Below are positions 38,486-48,319 of a DNA stretch of 52,573 nucleotides, in pieces; position 1 is the first letter of the stretch; each line of letters begins with the position of its first letter. Below the pieces are notes generated by a model. It had not been told where the DNA came from and did no database searches. It was given only the letters and a program-made list of their open reading frames with translations. This DNA comes from Gammaproteobacteria bacterium (lineage in GTDB: Bacteria > Pseudomonadota > Gammaproteobacteria > DSM-19610). The position numbers were made by a program, and so were the translations under genes. The DNA is taken from the NCBI GenBank assembly GCA_015494295.1, contig WGBO01000001.1, forward strand, positions 1 through 52,573, given 5' to 3'.

Positions 38486-40905
38486 ACGCGCCCGGCGCGC
38501 GCTACATCCGCTGGTTCGAGGAACTGGATATCGGCGACATCGCGCTGGTCGGCGGCAAGAACGCGTCGCTGGGCGAAATGTATCGGGCGCTGACACCGCA
38601 GGGCGTGAAAATTCCCAACGGCTTTGCCATCACCGCCGAGGCCTACCGCCATCTGCTCGACCGCGCCGGCGCCTGGGACGAGCTGCATGAAGTGCTGGAC
38701 CCGCTCGACCCCGACGATGTCGAGGACCTGGCCCGGCGCGCCGCGCGGGCGCGCGAAATCGTGTACGGGGCGGAGTTGCCGGACGACATGCGTGCCGGCA
38801 TCCTCGACGCCTTCCAGCGCCTGAAGGCGCAATACCCGGGCCCCATCAGCGTGGCGGTGCGCAGTTCCGCCACCGCCGAAGATCTGCCCGGCGCCAGCTT
38901 CGCCGGCCAGCAGGACACCTATCTGAACATCGAGACCGACGAACAGCTCATCGAGGCGTGCCGGCGCTGCTTCGCCAGCCTGTTCACCGACCGCGCCATT
39001 CACTACCGTGTGGACCAGGGTTTTGACCACTTCCGCGTGGCCCTGTCGATCGGGGTGATGAAAATGGTGCGCTCCGACCTCGCCAGCAGCGGCGTGATGT
39101 TTTCCCTGGACACCGAAACCGGCTTCCGCGACGTGGTGTTCATCACCGGCGCCTGGGGGCTGGGCGAGAACGTGGTGCAGGGCGCCGTCGACCCCGACGA
39201 GTTCTACGTGCACAAGCCGACTTTCGAGCGCGGGCACCGCGCGGTATTGCGCAGGCGCCTGGGCAGCAAGAAGATCCGCATGATCTACGCCTCCGGGCAT
39301 ACCCGCGAGGCCACCCGCAACGTGCCGACGCCGCGCCGGGACCGCGAGCGATTCTGTCTCTCCGACCAGGACGTGCTGACGCTGGCGGACTATGCCATCA
39401 AGGTGGAAAAACATTACAGCGCACAGGCCGGACAGGCGCGGCCGATGGACATGGAGTGGGCGAAGGACGGCATCGACGGCGAGCTGTACCTGGTACAGGC
39501 CCGCCCGGAGACGGTACGTTCCCAGGTGTCGGGCACCAGCCTGGAAATCTTCCACCTGCGCGAAGCGGGCGAACGGCTGACCGAAGGCTACGCGGTCGGC
39601 ACGCGTATCGCCGCCGGCCGCGCGCGACTGATCCAGGACGCCTCCGAACTCGGACGATTCCGGCCCGGCGAGGTGCTGGTGGCCGACATCACCACCCCGG
39701 ACTGGGAGCCGGTGATGAAAATCGCCGCCGCCATCGTCACCAACCGCGGCGGACGCACCTGCCACGCCGCCATCGTGGCGCGCGAGCTGGGCATTCCCGC
39801 CGTGGTCGGCTGCGACAACGCCACCGAGGTGATTCCCGACGGTGAAGCGGTGACGGTGGACTGTTCCCGGGGCGACCGCGGGCACGTCTACAAGGGCGAA
39901 CTGGCGTTCGAGCGCGAAGTTCTCGAACTCGACGAACTGCCCCGTCCGCGCACCCGCATCATGGTCAACCTCGGCAACCCGGACCTCGCCTTCAAGACCG
40001 CCTTCCTGCCCAGCGACGGTGTCGGCCTGGCGCGCATGGAATTCATCATCAACGAGTCCATCAAGGCGCACCCGATGGCGCTGCTGCACCCCGAGCGGGT
40101 GCGCGACGCGGCGCAGCGCCGGCAGATCGAGGGCTTGTGCCGCGGCTACGAGAGTCCCGCCGACTTCTTCGTCAAGCAGCTATCGGAGGGCGTCGGCACC
40201 ATCGCCGCCGCGTTCTGGCCGAAACCCGTGGTGGTGCGCCTGTCGGACTTCAAGTCCAACGAGTACGCCTCGCTGATCGGCGGCCGCTATTTCGAACCCG
40301 AGGAAGCCAATCCCATGATCGGTTTTCGCGGCGCGGCGCGTTACACCCACCCGGACTACGCGGAAGGTTTCGCGCTGGAATGCGCGGCCATGAAACGGGT
40401 GCGCGATGAGATGGGCCTCGACAACGTGATCCTCATGATCCCCTTCTGCCGGCGCGTGGAGGAAGGCGAACGGGTTTTGAAGGCGCTCGCGGACAATGGC
40501 CTGAAACGTGGCGAAAACGGCCTGCAGGTCTACGTGATGTGCGAAATACCCAACAACGTGATCCAGATCGACGCGTTCGCGAAGCTGTTCGACGGCTTCT
40601 CCATCGGCTCCAACGATCTCACCCAGCTCACGCTGGGCGTGGACCGCGACTCCGAAATGGTGTCCTTCGACTTCGACGAACGCGACCCGGGGGTAAAGGA
40701 AATGATCCGCCTCGCGGTCGAGGGGGCGCGCCGCAACGGACGCCACTCCGGCCTGTGCGGTCAGGCGCCGTCCGACTATCCGGAGATCGCCGGGTTCCTG
40801 GTCCGCATCGGCATCGACTCCATCAGCCTCAATCCCGACGTGGTGCTCGCCACCACCCGAAAGGTGCTCGACGTCGAGGCACTGATGGCGCGGCAGGACG
40901 GCTGA
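38482..40905 (+). CDS. ppsA: Phosphoenolpyruvate synthase
   Basis: PpsA converts pyruvate and ATP to PEP, AMP and phosphate. The 807-residue protein has the N-terminal ATP-binding domain (VGGKNASLGEMY, then SSATAEDLPGASFAGQQDTYLN), the phosphohistidine domain with catalytic His in GGRTCHAAIVAREL, and the C-terminal PEP/pyruvate domain with SIGSNDLTQLTLGVDRDS and the catalytic Cys in GLCGQAPSDYPEIAGF. It is translationally coupled to cbpM and followed after 7 bases by a glucan phosphorylase gene. Confidence 0.97.
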   Translation: MNAPGARYIRWFEELDIGDIALVGGKNASLGEMYRALTPQGVKIPNGFAITAEAYRHLLDRAGAWDELHEVLDPLDPDDVEDLARRAARAREIVYGAELPDDMRAGILDAFQRLKAQYPGPISVAVRSSATAEDLPGASFAGQQDTYLNIETDEQLIEACRRCFASLFTDRAIHYRVDQGFDHFRVALSIGVMKMVRSDLASSGVMFSLDTETGFRDVVFITGAWGLGENVVQGAVDPDEFYVHKPTFERGHRAVLRRRLGSKKIRMIYASGHTREATRNVPTPRRDRERFCLSDQDVLTLADYAIKVEKHYSAQAGQARPMDMEWAKDGIDGELYLVQARPETVRSQVSGTSLEIFHLREAGERLTEGYAVGTRIAAGRARLIQDASELGRFRPGEVLVADITTPDWEPVMKIAAAIVTNRGGRTCHAAIVARELGIPAVVGCDNATEVIPDGEAVTVDCSRGDRGHVYKGELAFEREVLELDELPRPRTRIMVNLGNPDLAFKTAFLPSDGVGLARMEFIINESIKAHPMALLHPERVRDAAQRRQIEGLCRGYESPADFFVKQLSEGVGTIAAAFWPKPVVVRLSDFKSNEYASLIGGRYFEPEEANPMIGFRGAARYTHPDYAEGFALECAAMKRVRDEMGLDNVILMIPFCRRVEEGERVLKALADNGLKRGENGLQVYVMCEIPNNVIQIDAFAKLFDGFSIGSNDLTQLTLGVDRDSEMVSFDFDERDPGVKEMIRLAVEGARRNGRHSGLCGQAPSDYPEIAGFLVRIGIDSISLNPDVVLATTRKVLDVEALMARQDG

Positions 40906-40912
40906 CGCCTCC

Positions 40913-43426
40913 ATGCAGACCAGCCACTATTTGCCGCGCGCCATGCCCGATGCCCTCCACGGGCTGGTGACGCTGGCGCTGGACCTGCGCTGGAGCTGGC
41001 ATCACGGAAGCGACGAGCTGTGGCGCCAGGTGGACCCGGCGCTGTGGGAAGCCACTGCCAACCCCTGGCTGATCCTGGAGAGCGTGTCCGACCGGCGCCT
41101 GGACGCACTCGCCGCCGATCCCGCGTTTCTCGATCTGCTGCGGAAACAGCTCGACGCGCGCGAGGCCCACTTTGCGCAGGAAGCCTGGTTCCCGCAACGC
41201 GTCGATGGCGGCTTCCAGGGGCACATCGCCTATTTCAGCATGGAGTTCGGTATCTGCGAGTCCCTGCCCATCTACTCGGGCGGCCTCGGCGTGCTGGCGG
41301 GCGATTACCTGAAGACTGCCTGCGACCTCGACGTACCGGTCATCGGCATCGGCCTGCTGTACCAGCGCGGCTATTTCCGCCAGTCGGTGAACGCCCACGG
41401 CGAACAGATCGAGTTCTATCCCTACAACGATCCGACCATGCTGCCGGTGGTACCGCTGCGCGACGACGACGGCGAATGGGTAAGGGTCAGCATCGAATTG
41501 CCCGGGCGGATGCTGCACCTGCGCGCCTGGCGCGCGCAGGTGGGACGCCGGACACTGCTTTTGCTGGACAGCAACGATCCGCTCAACGAGCCGGGCGATC
41601 GCGGCATCACCAGCGAATTGTACGGCGGCGGACCGGAAATGCGCCTGCAACAGGAGATGGTGCTCGGCATCGGCGGCTGGCGGCTGCTGGACGCCCTGGA
41701 ACTGGAATGCCCGGTGTGCCACCTCAACGAGGGGCACCCCGCGCTGGCCATCCTGGAACGTTGCCGGCAATTCATCGCTCAGCACGGCTGCGGCTTCCGC
41801 GAGGCGCTGCGCGCCACCCGCGCCGGCAACCTGTTCACCACCCATACCCCCGTGGAAGCGGGTTTCGACCGTTTCGAACCGGAACTGTTCTCACTCTACC
41901 TGGAAACGCTGGCCCGGCAGCTCGGCATCGAGGACCACGAGTTGCTGGCGCTGGGCCGCGGTCCCGACGCGCCGGCTGACGAACCCTTCAACATGGCCTG
42001 GCTGGCACTGCGCGGCGCCGGCGCCGTCAACGGCGTGAGCCGGCTGCACGGCGAGGTCAGCCGCCGCATCTTCCAGCCCCTGTTCCCGCGCTGGCCCCAG
42101 GCCGAGGTTCCGGTTGAGCACGTCACCAATGGTGTCCACGTGCCAAGCTGGGATTCACCGGTTGCCGACAGCCTGTGGACCGAGAGTTGTGGCAAGTCGC
42201 GCTGGCTGGGCACGCTGGAAACCGTCGAGGAAGACCTGCGCGGGGTGTCGGACGAGGCCCTGTGGGCATTTCGCGCCGCCGGCCGGCGGCGCCTGATCGC
42301 CTTTGTGCGCGAGCGCCTGACGCGCCAACAGTGCAGTCGCGCCGGCAGCCACGCCAGGGTGGCGGACTGCGCGGACGTGCTGGAACCGGACGCGCTGACG
42401 CTGGGTTTTGCGCGCCGCTTCGCCGAGTACAAACGCCCCAACCTGCTGCTGCACGACCCGCGGCGCCTGCTGCGCCTGCTCACCGACCGCGACCGGCCGG
42501 TGCAACTGATCGTTGCCGGCAAGGCGCACCCGCAGGATCATATGGGAAAGGCGCTGTTGCGCAACTGGCACGCCTTTATCGACCGCCACGGGCTGCGCGA
42601 CCGGGTCGTGTTCATCGAGGACTACGACCTCGACGTTGCCGCCCAGATGGTGCAGGGTGTCGACGTATGGATCAACACACCGCGCCGTCCCTGGGAAGCC
42701 AGCGGAACCAGCGGCATGAAGGTGCTGGTCAACGGTGGCCTCAACCTGTCGGAGCTGGATGGCTGGTGGGCCGAGGCTTTCGCGCCGGAACTGGGCTGGG
42801 CGGTGGGCGACGGCAGGGAGCACGGCCCGGACGGCGACAGCGCCGACGCGGAACAACTGTACCGGCTGCTGGAGGAAAAGGTGGTTCCCGCCTTCTACCA
42901 GCGCGACGCACAGGGCCTGCCGCGCGACTGGGTTCGGCGCATGCGCGAGAGCATGGCGCGCCTGACGGCGCGGTTCTCGACCAACCGCATGCTGCGCGAA
43001 TACACCCTACGCTACTACCTGCCACTGGCGGAGGCGTGGCGCCGGCGCGCCGACGATCCCGCGCTGGTGGCGGGACTGGAGCACTGGCAATCTGCCCTGG
43101 ACCGGCACTGGGCGCACCTGCACTTCGGCACCGTACGCGTGGAAAGCGGTAACGGCGTACACCGTTTCGAGGTCCAGGCCTACCTCGACGAACTGCCGCC
43201 CGAGGCGGTTGCGGTCGAACTCTACGCGGAAAGCCTGGAGGGCGGCGCGCCGCAAGTCCAGGCATTGCGCCGCGAGACCGCACTGCCCGGCACCGCCAAT
43301 GCCTATCTCTACATGGGCGAAGTCGATGCGCGACGCCCCGCCGTGGACTACACACCGCGTATCGTGCCGCGACACCCGCACGCGCGAGTCCCGCTGGAAG
43401 CAACCAACATACTCTGGTATGCCTGA
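40913..43426 (+). CDS. glgP: Alpha-glucan phosphorylase (GlgP type with DUF3417 domain)
   Basis: It releases glucose 1-phosphate from glycogen or maltodextrins, using PLP. The 837-residue protein is of the bacterial and archaeal type with an N-terminal DUF3417 region (LALDLRWSWHHGSDELW). It has YFSMEFGICESLPIYSGGLG, HLNEGHPA, THTPVEAGFDRF, VTNGVHVPSW, FARRFAEYKRP, and the PLP lysine in EASGTSGMKVLVNGGLNLS. It has 837 residues. It follows ppsA in the cbpA operon, linking stored glucan use to the same control. Confidence 0.94.
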   Translation: MQTSHYLPRAMPDALHGLVTLALDLRWSWHHGSDELWRQVDPALWEATANPWLILESVSDRRLDALAADPAFLDLLRKQLDAREAHFAQEAWFPQRVDGGFQGHIAYFSMEFGICESLPIYSGGLGVLAGDYLKTACDLDVPVIGIGLLYQRGYFRQSVNAHGEQIEFYPYNDPTMLPVVPLRDDDGEWVRVSIELPGRMLHLRAWRAQVGRRTLLLLDSNDPLNEPGDRGITSELYGGGPEMRLQQEMVLGIGGWRLLDALELECPVCHLNEGHPALAILERCRQFIAQHGCGFREALRATRAGNLFTTHTPVEAGFDRFEPELFSLYLETLARQLGIEDHELLALGRGPDAPADEPFNMAWLALRGAGAVNGVSRLHGEVSRRIFQPLFPRWPQAEVPVEHVTNGVHVPSWDSPVADSLWTESCGKSRWLGTLETVEEDLRGVSDEALWAFRAAGRRRLIAFVRERLTRQQCSRAGSHARVADCADVLEPDALTLGFARRFAEYKRPNLLLHDPRRLLRLLTDRDRPVQLIVAGKAHPQDHMGKALLRNWHAFIDRHGLRDRVVFIEDYDLDVAAQMVQGVDVWINTPRRPWEASGTSGMKVLVNGGLNLSELDGWWAEAFAPELGWAVGDGREHGPDGDSADAEQLYRLLEEKVVPAFYQRDAQGLPRDWVRRMRESMARLTARFSTNRMLREYTLRYYLPLAEAWRRRADDPALVAGLEHWQSALDRHWAHLHFGTVRVESGNGVHRFEVQAYLDELPPEAVAVELYAESLEGGAPQVQALRRETALPGTANAYLYMGEVDARRPAVDYTPRIVPRHPHARVPLEATNILWYA

Positions 43427-43432
43427 GGCTCC

Positions 43433-44755
43433 ATGAACAACGAAAAACTCTCGCTGCGGGAAGTCATCGCCATGGGCATCGGCGGCATGGTCGGCGGCGG
43501 CATCTTTTCGGTACTGGGTCTGGCGATCGCCCAGGCCGGCCACGCGGCGCCCATCGCCTTTGCGCTGGGCGGCGTGGTCGCCATGATCACCGGCCTTTCC
43601 TACGCGCGGCTGGGCCTGGTGTTCCATTCCAGCGGCGGCAGTTTCACCTACATGGAACACGCCTTCAGCAACCAGAACATCGCCGCCATCGGCGGATGGC
43701 TGCTGCTGGTCGGCTACGTCGGCACCCTGTCGCTGTACGCCTATACCTTCGGCATCTACGGCGCCGCCATGCTCGGCGACAATGGCAACAGCGAGGCCAT
43801 GCATCATTTCCTGGAAACCCTGATCCTGCTCAGTTTCCTGGGCGTGAACCTGTATGGCATCAAGGCAAGCGGCACCAGCGAGCTGCTGATCGTCACCGTC
43901 AAGGTCATTATTCTCGGCCTGTTCGCGCTGATCGGCCTGTTCTATGTAAAAACGGACCACCTGCTGCCGGTCTTCGACCAGGGCTATGCCGGCGTCCTGA
44001 TGGGCGCGGCGCTGATATTCGTGGCCTACGAGGGCTTCGAGCTGATCCCCAACGCCATCAACGAAATGGAATCGCCGGAACGCAACCTGAAGCGGGCCAT
44101 CGTCTGGTCGATCGCGGTCACCATCGCCATCTACGTGCTGGTATCGGTCGTTGCCGTGGGGAACCTGTTGCCGGAGGAAATCCGCCGCTACGGGGAATAC
44201 GCGCTGGCAGTGGCCGCGAAACCCTTTCTGGGCGAGGCCGGTTTCCAGCTCATCGGGCTGGCCGCCCTGTTCTCGACCGCTTCCGCCATCAACGCCACCC
44301 TGTTCGGAACCGCGCGGCTGGGCATGATCATGGCCACGGAGAAGGCGCTGCCTCTGGCATTCGGCTTCCGGCGCAGACAGAACAACATACCCTGGTTCAG
44401 CCTGATCGCCATCACCGCGATCACCCTGCTGTTCGTCAACCTCGCCGACCTGACGGTCATTTCCTCCTTCGCCAGCTCGACCTTCCTGCTGATCTTCGCG
44501 CTGATCAACCTGTCGGCGTTGCGCCTGCGCGCGCGTACCGGCGGGCGCGCGGCACTGCCCCTGGGCGGCATGCTGCTGGCCACCGGCTCGTGGCTGGCGC
44601 TGCTGGGCTACCTGTGGAACACCTACCGGGAAAGCCTGTACTGGATCGCGGGCCTGTACGCCACGGTTATCGCCTTCGAGCTGCTGTTCAGCCAGCGCCG
44701 CTGTATCTGCCGGCCGTCCGAAGACGGACAGCCACCACGCTGTCAGCGTGACTGA
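43433..44755 (+). CDS. APC family amino acid permease
   Basis: A 440-residue inner membrane protein of the amino acid-polyamine-organocation family, with about twelve membrane segments. It has VIAMGIGGMVGGGIFSVLG at the N-terminus (the substrate-binding GxGxGGGIF motif region), FHSSGGSFTYMEHAF in TM3, and FVAYEGFELIPNAINEMESP in the middle. The last residues are Arg/Cys-rich (RRCICRPSEDG). The substrate cannot be told. It is 6 bases after glgP and probably the last gene of the cbpA operon. Confidence 0.92.
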   Translation: MNNEKLSLREVIAMGIGGMVGGGIFSVLGLAIAQAGHAAPIAFALGGVVAMITGLSYARLGLVFHSSGGSFTYMEHAFSNQNIAAIGGWLLLVGYVGTLSLYAYTFGIYGAAMLGDNGNSEAMHHFLETLILLSFLGVNLYGIKASGTSELLIVTVKVIILGLFALIGLFYVKTDHLLPVFDQGYAGVLMGAALIFVAYEGFELIPNAINEMESPERNLKRAIVWSIAVTIAIYVLVSVVAVGNLLPEEIRRYGEYALAVAAKPFLGEAGFQLIGLAALFSTASAINATLFGTARLGMIMATEKALPLAFGFRRRQNNIPWFSLIAITAITLLFVNLADLTVISSFASSTFLLIFALINLSALRLRARTGGRAALPLGGMLLATGSWLALLGYLWNTYRESLYWIAGLYATVIAFELLFSQRRCICRPSEDGQPPRCQRD

Positions 44756-44758
44756 AAG

Positions 44759-45580
44759 TCAGGGCTTCACCACCAGCACATCGCAGTGGGCCTGACTGAG
44801 CACACCGCTGCTCACCGAACCGAGAATGCGCTCGATGCCGCGGCGTCCGTGCGAACCGACGACAATGAGATCGATGCCCTTCTCGCGCGCCCAGGACACA
44901 ATCGTCCACTTGGGCGCGCCCCACTGGACCTCCAGCGGAACCTCCTTGCCCAGTTGCATGCGTTCGGCGAAACGCCGCAGGCTGTCCTCCGCCTTCACCA
45001 TCAGTGCGTCGTCGGCCAGCGGGATGTCCGCCAGAACCGGGTCGTAACCGTCGGAGTAGAACACCACGGGCTCAACCACGTGCAGAACCTGCAGGCTGGC
45101 GCCATATTGCGCACAGAGCTCCCTGGCGCGCTGTGCAGCGCGTTCCGAGTAAGCCGAGAAATCGGTGGCCAGAAGAATGTTGCGGTAGGGTTCGGGCGGT
45201 CGCATGCGATCTTCCTCCTCGGGTTTTTCCTCCAGCCAGTCCCACGCCTCCTGCGCCTGCGAGCGGTCGAAGAATCGCATTTCCGTACGCGTGAAGAAGT
45301 TGGCCAGGGAAACGACCCAGTGCTCGATGGCGCTGTCGCCAACGATGGCGATGCGCTTGAAGTCCTTGTCGTGCTGCAGACCGAAACGGAAATCCTCCCA
45401 GGCCGCACTGCCCTCCCATCCCCGGAAATCCTCGAGTTCGATGAACAGCGAGATGACACCGAACTCGCGGATCATCGACTCCAGCACCGGCAGGAACTGC
45501 CGGTAATCCTCGTCGGTCAGCTTGCCACTGACCTTGAAGGCCAGAATGCCTTTTCTGTTCACCGGTAGAATACTGAACAT
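44759..45580 (-). CDS. Fusion of a SpoIIAA/STAS-like domain and a universal stress protein domain
   Basis: The 273-residue protein has an N-terminal SpoIIAA-like (STAS-type) domain (about 1-120, VSGKLTDEDYRQFLPVLE, then FIELEDFRGWEGSAAWED). A C-terminal UspA domain follows (about 131-273, NILLATDFSAYSERAAQRA). The UspA nucleotide motif is normally G-2X-G-9X-G-S/T; here it reads GSHGRRGIERILGS, with 8 residues instead of 9, so ATP binding may be changed. It has its own promoter, shared face to face with the proton ATPase gene, and converges on the permease gene. Confidence 0.9.
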   Translation of the reverse strand: MFSILPVNRKGILAFKVSGKLTDEDYRQFLPVLESMIREFGVISLFIELEDFRGWEGSAAWEDFRFGLQHDKDFKRIAIVGDSAIEHWVVSLANFFTRTEMRFFDRSQAQEAWDWLEEKPEEEDRMRPPEPYRNILLATDFSAYSERAAQRARELCAQYGASLQVLHVVEPVVFYSDGYDPVLADIPLADDALMVKAEDSLRRFAERMQLGKEVPLEVQWGAPKWTIVSWAREKGIDLIVVGSHGRRGIERILGSVSSGVLSQAHCDVLVVKP

Positions 45581-45618
45581 CTGCTTCCCTCATGCCCGTG
45601 CCCGTGGTTTGCGAACAA

Positions 45619-45688
45619 AGTCTAGTGCAATCACCGGCACCCGGCTGTCACCTGGGTTACAGGCATGCCGCGCCCGCCGGGCTACCCT
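45619..45688. promoter_or_regulatory. Divergent Crp-type promoter of the STAS-Usp and proton ATPase genes
   Basis: TGTCA-CCTGGG-TTACA (45646-45661, centre 45653.5) has one mismatch to the palindrome. On the plus strand, TACCCT (45683-45688) starts 29.5 bp from the centre. On the minus strand, TAGACT (45624 down to 45619) starts 29.5 bp from the centre. One site can thus drive both genes in class II fashion. Confidence 0.65.
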
Positions 45689-45727
45689 TGCGCTACGGAT
45701 TTCCCGGAACCGCGTACCAAACCCCCA

Positions 45728-48319
45728 ATGAGCCAGGATACCGACAGTTACAGCGGACAAAATGTCGCCGACACCCTGAAGGCGCTGGACGTCGAGCCAG
45801 ACCTGGGGCTTTCCGGGTCCGAGGCGGCGCGCCGCCTTGCCCGCCACGGACCCAACGAGATCGAGGAAAAGGAGGAACCGCTGTGGCACCGCGTGTTCCG
45901 CCGCTTCTGGGGCCCGATCCCCTGGATGATAGAAACCGCCGTGCTGTTGTCCGCCCTGGCGGGGAAGTGGGAGGACTTCGCCATCATCCTGGTCATGCTG
46001 CTGGTCAACGCCGGCCTGGACTTCTTCCAGGAACACCGCGCACTGAATGCCCTCAAGGCGCTTAAGGCGCGCATGGCGCGCCAGGTGACGGTCCTGCGCG
46101 ACGGCAAGTACCGGGTGATCCCGGCGCGCGAACTGGTGCCGGGCGACCTGGTGCGGCTACGCATCGGCGACGTGGTGCCCGCCGACGTACAGCTTATGTC
46201 CGGCGACTACCTGCTCATCGACCAGTCGGCGCTGACCGGCGAGTCGCTGCCGGTGAGCCGCAAGATCAACGAGGTGGCCTACGCCAACACCATCGTCAAG
46301 CAGGGGGAAATGCTCGCGGTGGTGATCAACACCGGCATGCAGACGCGCTTCTCCAGTGTCGTGTCGCTGGTGGCGAAAGCGCAACTGGAGGAGCGCAGCC
46401 ACTTCCAGAAGATGGTCATCCAGATCGGCAACTTCCTGATCCTCATCACCGTCGCCCTGGTGCTGCTGATCGTGATGGTCTCCCTGTTCCGGGGCGACGC
46501 CCTGATCGAGATCATCCGCTTTTCCCTGGTGCTGACGGTGGCGGCCATCCCGGTGGCGCTGCCGGCGGTACTGTCGGTCACCATGGCGGTCGGCGCCATG
46601 AACCTCGCGCGCCGCCAGGCCGTGGTGTCGAAGCTGACCGCCATCGAGGAACTGGCGGGCGTCGACGTGTTCTGCAGCGACAAGACCGGCACGCTTACCG
46701 AAAACCGCATGCGCGTCGCGGAGCCAGTGGTGCTCACGGGTCATGACGTGAAGGAACTGTTTCTGGTAGCAGCACTGGCGTCCAGGCTGGAGAACAACGA
46801 CCCCATCGAGCTGCCCATCTTCCACTATATCGACGAGCAACTGCCGGATATCGACCTGTCCGCCTACCGGCAGACCGAATTCACGCCCTTCGACCCGATT
46901 CACAAGCGCACCGAGGCGCGGGTGGTGCACGGCAGCAACACCTTTACCGCCGTCAAGGGCGCCGCCCAGGTGCTCGCCGCCATGGCGGAACTGCCCGACC
47001 AGGAAGCCGTAATCGTCAACGAACTGGTCGACAAACTGGCGGAGAAGGGATACCGGACGCTGGCCGTCGGCCGGCGCGAAGGCGACGCGCCGCTGACACT
47101 GATCGGACTGATTCCCCTGTACGATCCGCCGCGGCCGGAATCGGCTCGGGTGATTGCGGACATGCGCGACTACGGCGTGCGGGTAAAAATGGTGACCGGC
47201 GACCATATCGCCATTGCCCGCGAGGTGGGCCGCCTGCTGGGGCTGGAGGGCGAGGCGATACGCTCCGCGCAACTGACCGGTAGTGGCAGCCAGGAACTGC
47301 TGGCGCTCACCTCCGCGCTGGCGGCAGCCATCTATACCCGCCTCAAGGGCGAAGTGTCGCGCAGCGAAGCGTGGCGTTTCGCCAGCGAAGTCATGGAGAC
47401 CCTTGAACAGCTCTACGATACCCGCCTGCTGGAGCGCGAGTTCATCCACACCCACGAGTCCGCGATCATCGATATGATCGAGGACGTGGACCTGTTTGCG
47501 GAAGTGGTTCCCGAGGACAAGTACCGCATTGTCGACACCCTGCAAAAAGGCGGGCACCTGGTGGCGATGACCGGCGACGGGGTCAACGATGCACCGGCGC
47601 TGAAAAAGGCGGACTGCGGGTTCGCGGTATCCAATGCCACCGACGCGGCGCGCGCGGCGGCCGACATCGTGCTCACGGCGCCCGGCCTCTCGGTGATCAA
47701 CGAAGCGATCAAGCAGGCGCGCATCACCTTCGAGCGCATGAAGAGTTATGCCACTTTCCGCATCGCCGAGACCATCCGCATCATCCTGTTCATGACACTG
47801 TCGATCATCGTGTTCGACTTCTACCCCATCACCGCGCTGATGATCATCCTGCTGGCGCTGCTGAACGACATACCCATTCTCGCCATCGCCTACGACAACA
47901 CCCGCGTGGACCGCAAGCCGGTGCGCTGGAACCTGTCGGAACTGCTGACGGTCTCCACGGTGATCGGCATCTCGGGCGTCATCTCGTCCTTCCTGCTGTT
48001 CTACATCCTGCAGAAAAACGGCGTCGCCGAGGATGTGATCCGCACCTTGCTGTTCCTGAAGCTGATCGTCGCCGGCCACAGCACGCTTTATATTACCCGC
48101 ATCGACGACTGGTTCTGGAAACGTCCCTATCCTTCCGGGCTGCTGTTCGGCGCCACCTTCGGCACCGAGATCATCGGCACGCTGGTGGCGGTATACGGGA
48201 TTTTCGTCACGCCCATTGGCTGGGAATACGCGCTGGCGATCTGGGCCTATGCGCTGCTCTGGTTCCTGATCGACGACGCGGTGAAACTCTACACCTACCG
48301 CCTGCTGCGCAGCCGCTAG
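45728..48319 (+). CDS. Plasma-membrane type P-type ATPase, probably proton-exporting
   Basis: A PMA1-like P3A ATPase of 863 residues. It has the phosphorylated Asp in CSDKTGTLTEN (Asp318), TGES in LTGESLPV, the hinge TGDGVNDAPALKKAD, and about ten membrane segments. DPIHKRTEA and FAEVVPEDKYRIV mark the H+-ATPase group. An unusual insert of about 60-70 residues (about 517-584, rich in helix and with IYTRLKGEVSRSEAW) lies between the P and N regions, just before FAEVVPEDK. The start at 45728 suits the transcript start near 45695. The stop overlaps the convergent nuclease gene at a CTAG. Confidence 0.94.
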   Translation: MSQDTDSYSGQNVADTLKALDVEPDLGLSGSEAARRLARHGPNEIEEKEEPLWHRVFRRFWGPIPWMIETAVLLSALAGKWEDFAIILVMLLVNAGLDFFQEHRALNALKALKARMARQVTVLRDGKYRVIPARELVPGDLVRLRIGDVVPADVQLMSGDYLLIDQSALTGESLPVSRKINEVAYANTIVKQGEMLAVVINTGMQTRFSSVVSLVAKAQLEERSHFQKMVIQIGNFLILITVALVLLIVMVSLFRGDALIEIIRFSLVLTVAAIPVALPAVLSVTMAVGAMNLARRQAVVSKLTAIEELAGVDVFCSDKTGTLTENRMRVAEPVVLTGHDVKELFLVAALASRLENNDPIELPIFHYIDEQLPDIDLSAYRQTEFTPFDPIHKRTEARVVHGSNTFTAVKGAAQVLAAMAELPDQEAVIVNELVDKLAEKGYRTLAVGRREGDAPLTLIGLIPLYDPPRPESARVIADMRDYGVRVKMVTGDHIAIAREVGRLLGLEGEAIRSAQLTGSGSQELLALTSALAAAIYTRLKGEVSRSEAWRFASEVMETLEQLYDTRLLEREFIHTHESAIIDMIEDVDLFAEVVPEDKYRIVDTLQKGGHLVAMTGDGVNDAPALKKADCGFAVSNATDAARAAADIVLTAPGLSVINEAIKQARITFERMKSYATFRIAETIRIILFMTLSIIVFDFYPITALMIILLALLNDIPILAIAYDNTRVDRKPVRWNLSELLTVSTVIGISGVISSFLLFYILQKNGVAEDVIRTLLFLKLIVAGHSTLYITRIDDWFWKRPYPSGLLFGATFGTEIIGTLVAVYGIFVTPIGWEYALAIWAYALLWFLIDDAVKLYTYRLLRSR

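Noticed and set aside
38059..40089. A 676-residue minus-strand frame across cbpM and ppsA
   Set aside because: PpsA motifs are clear on the plus strand; the minus frame is a composition shadow.
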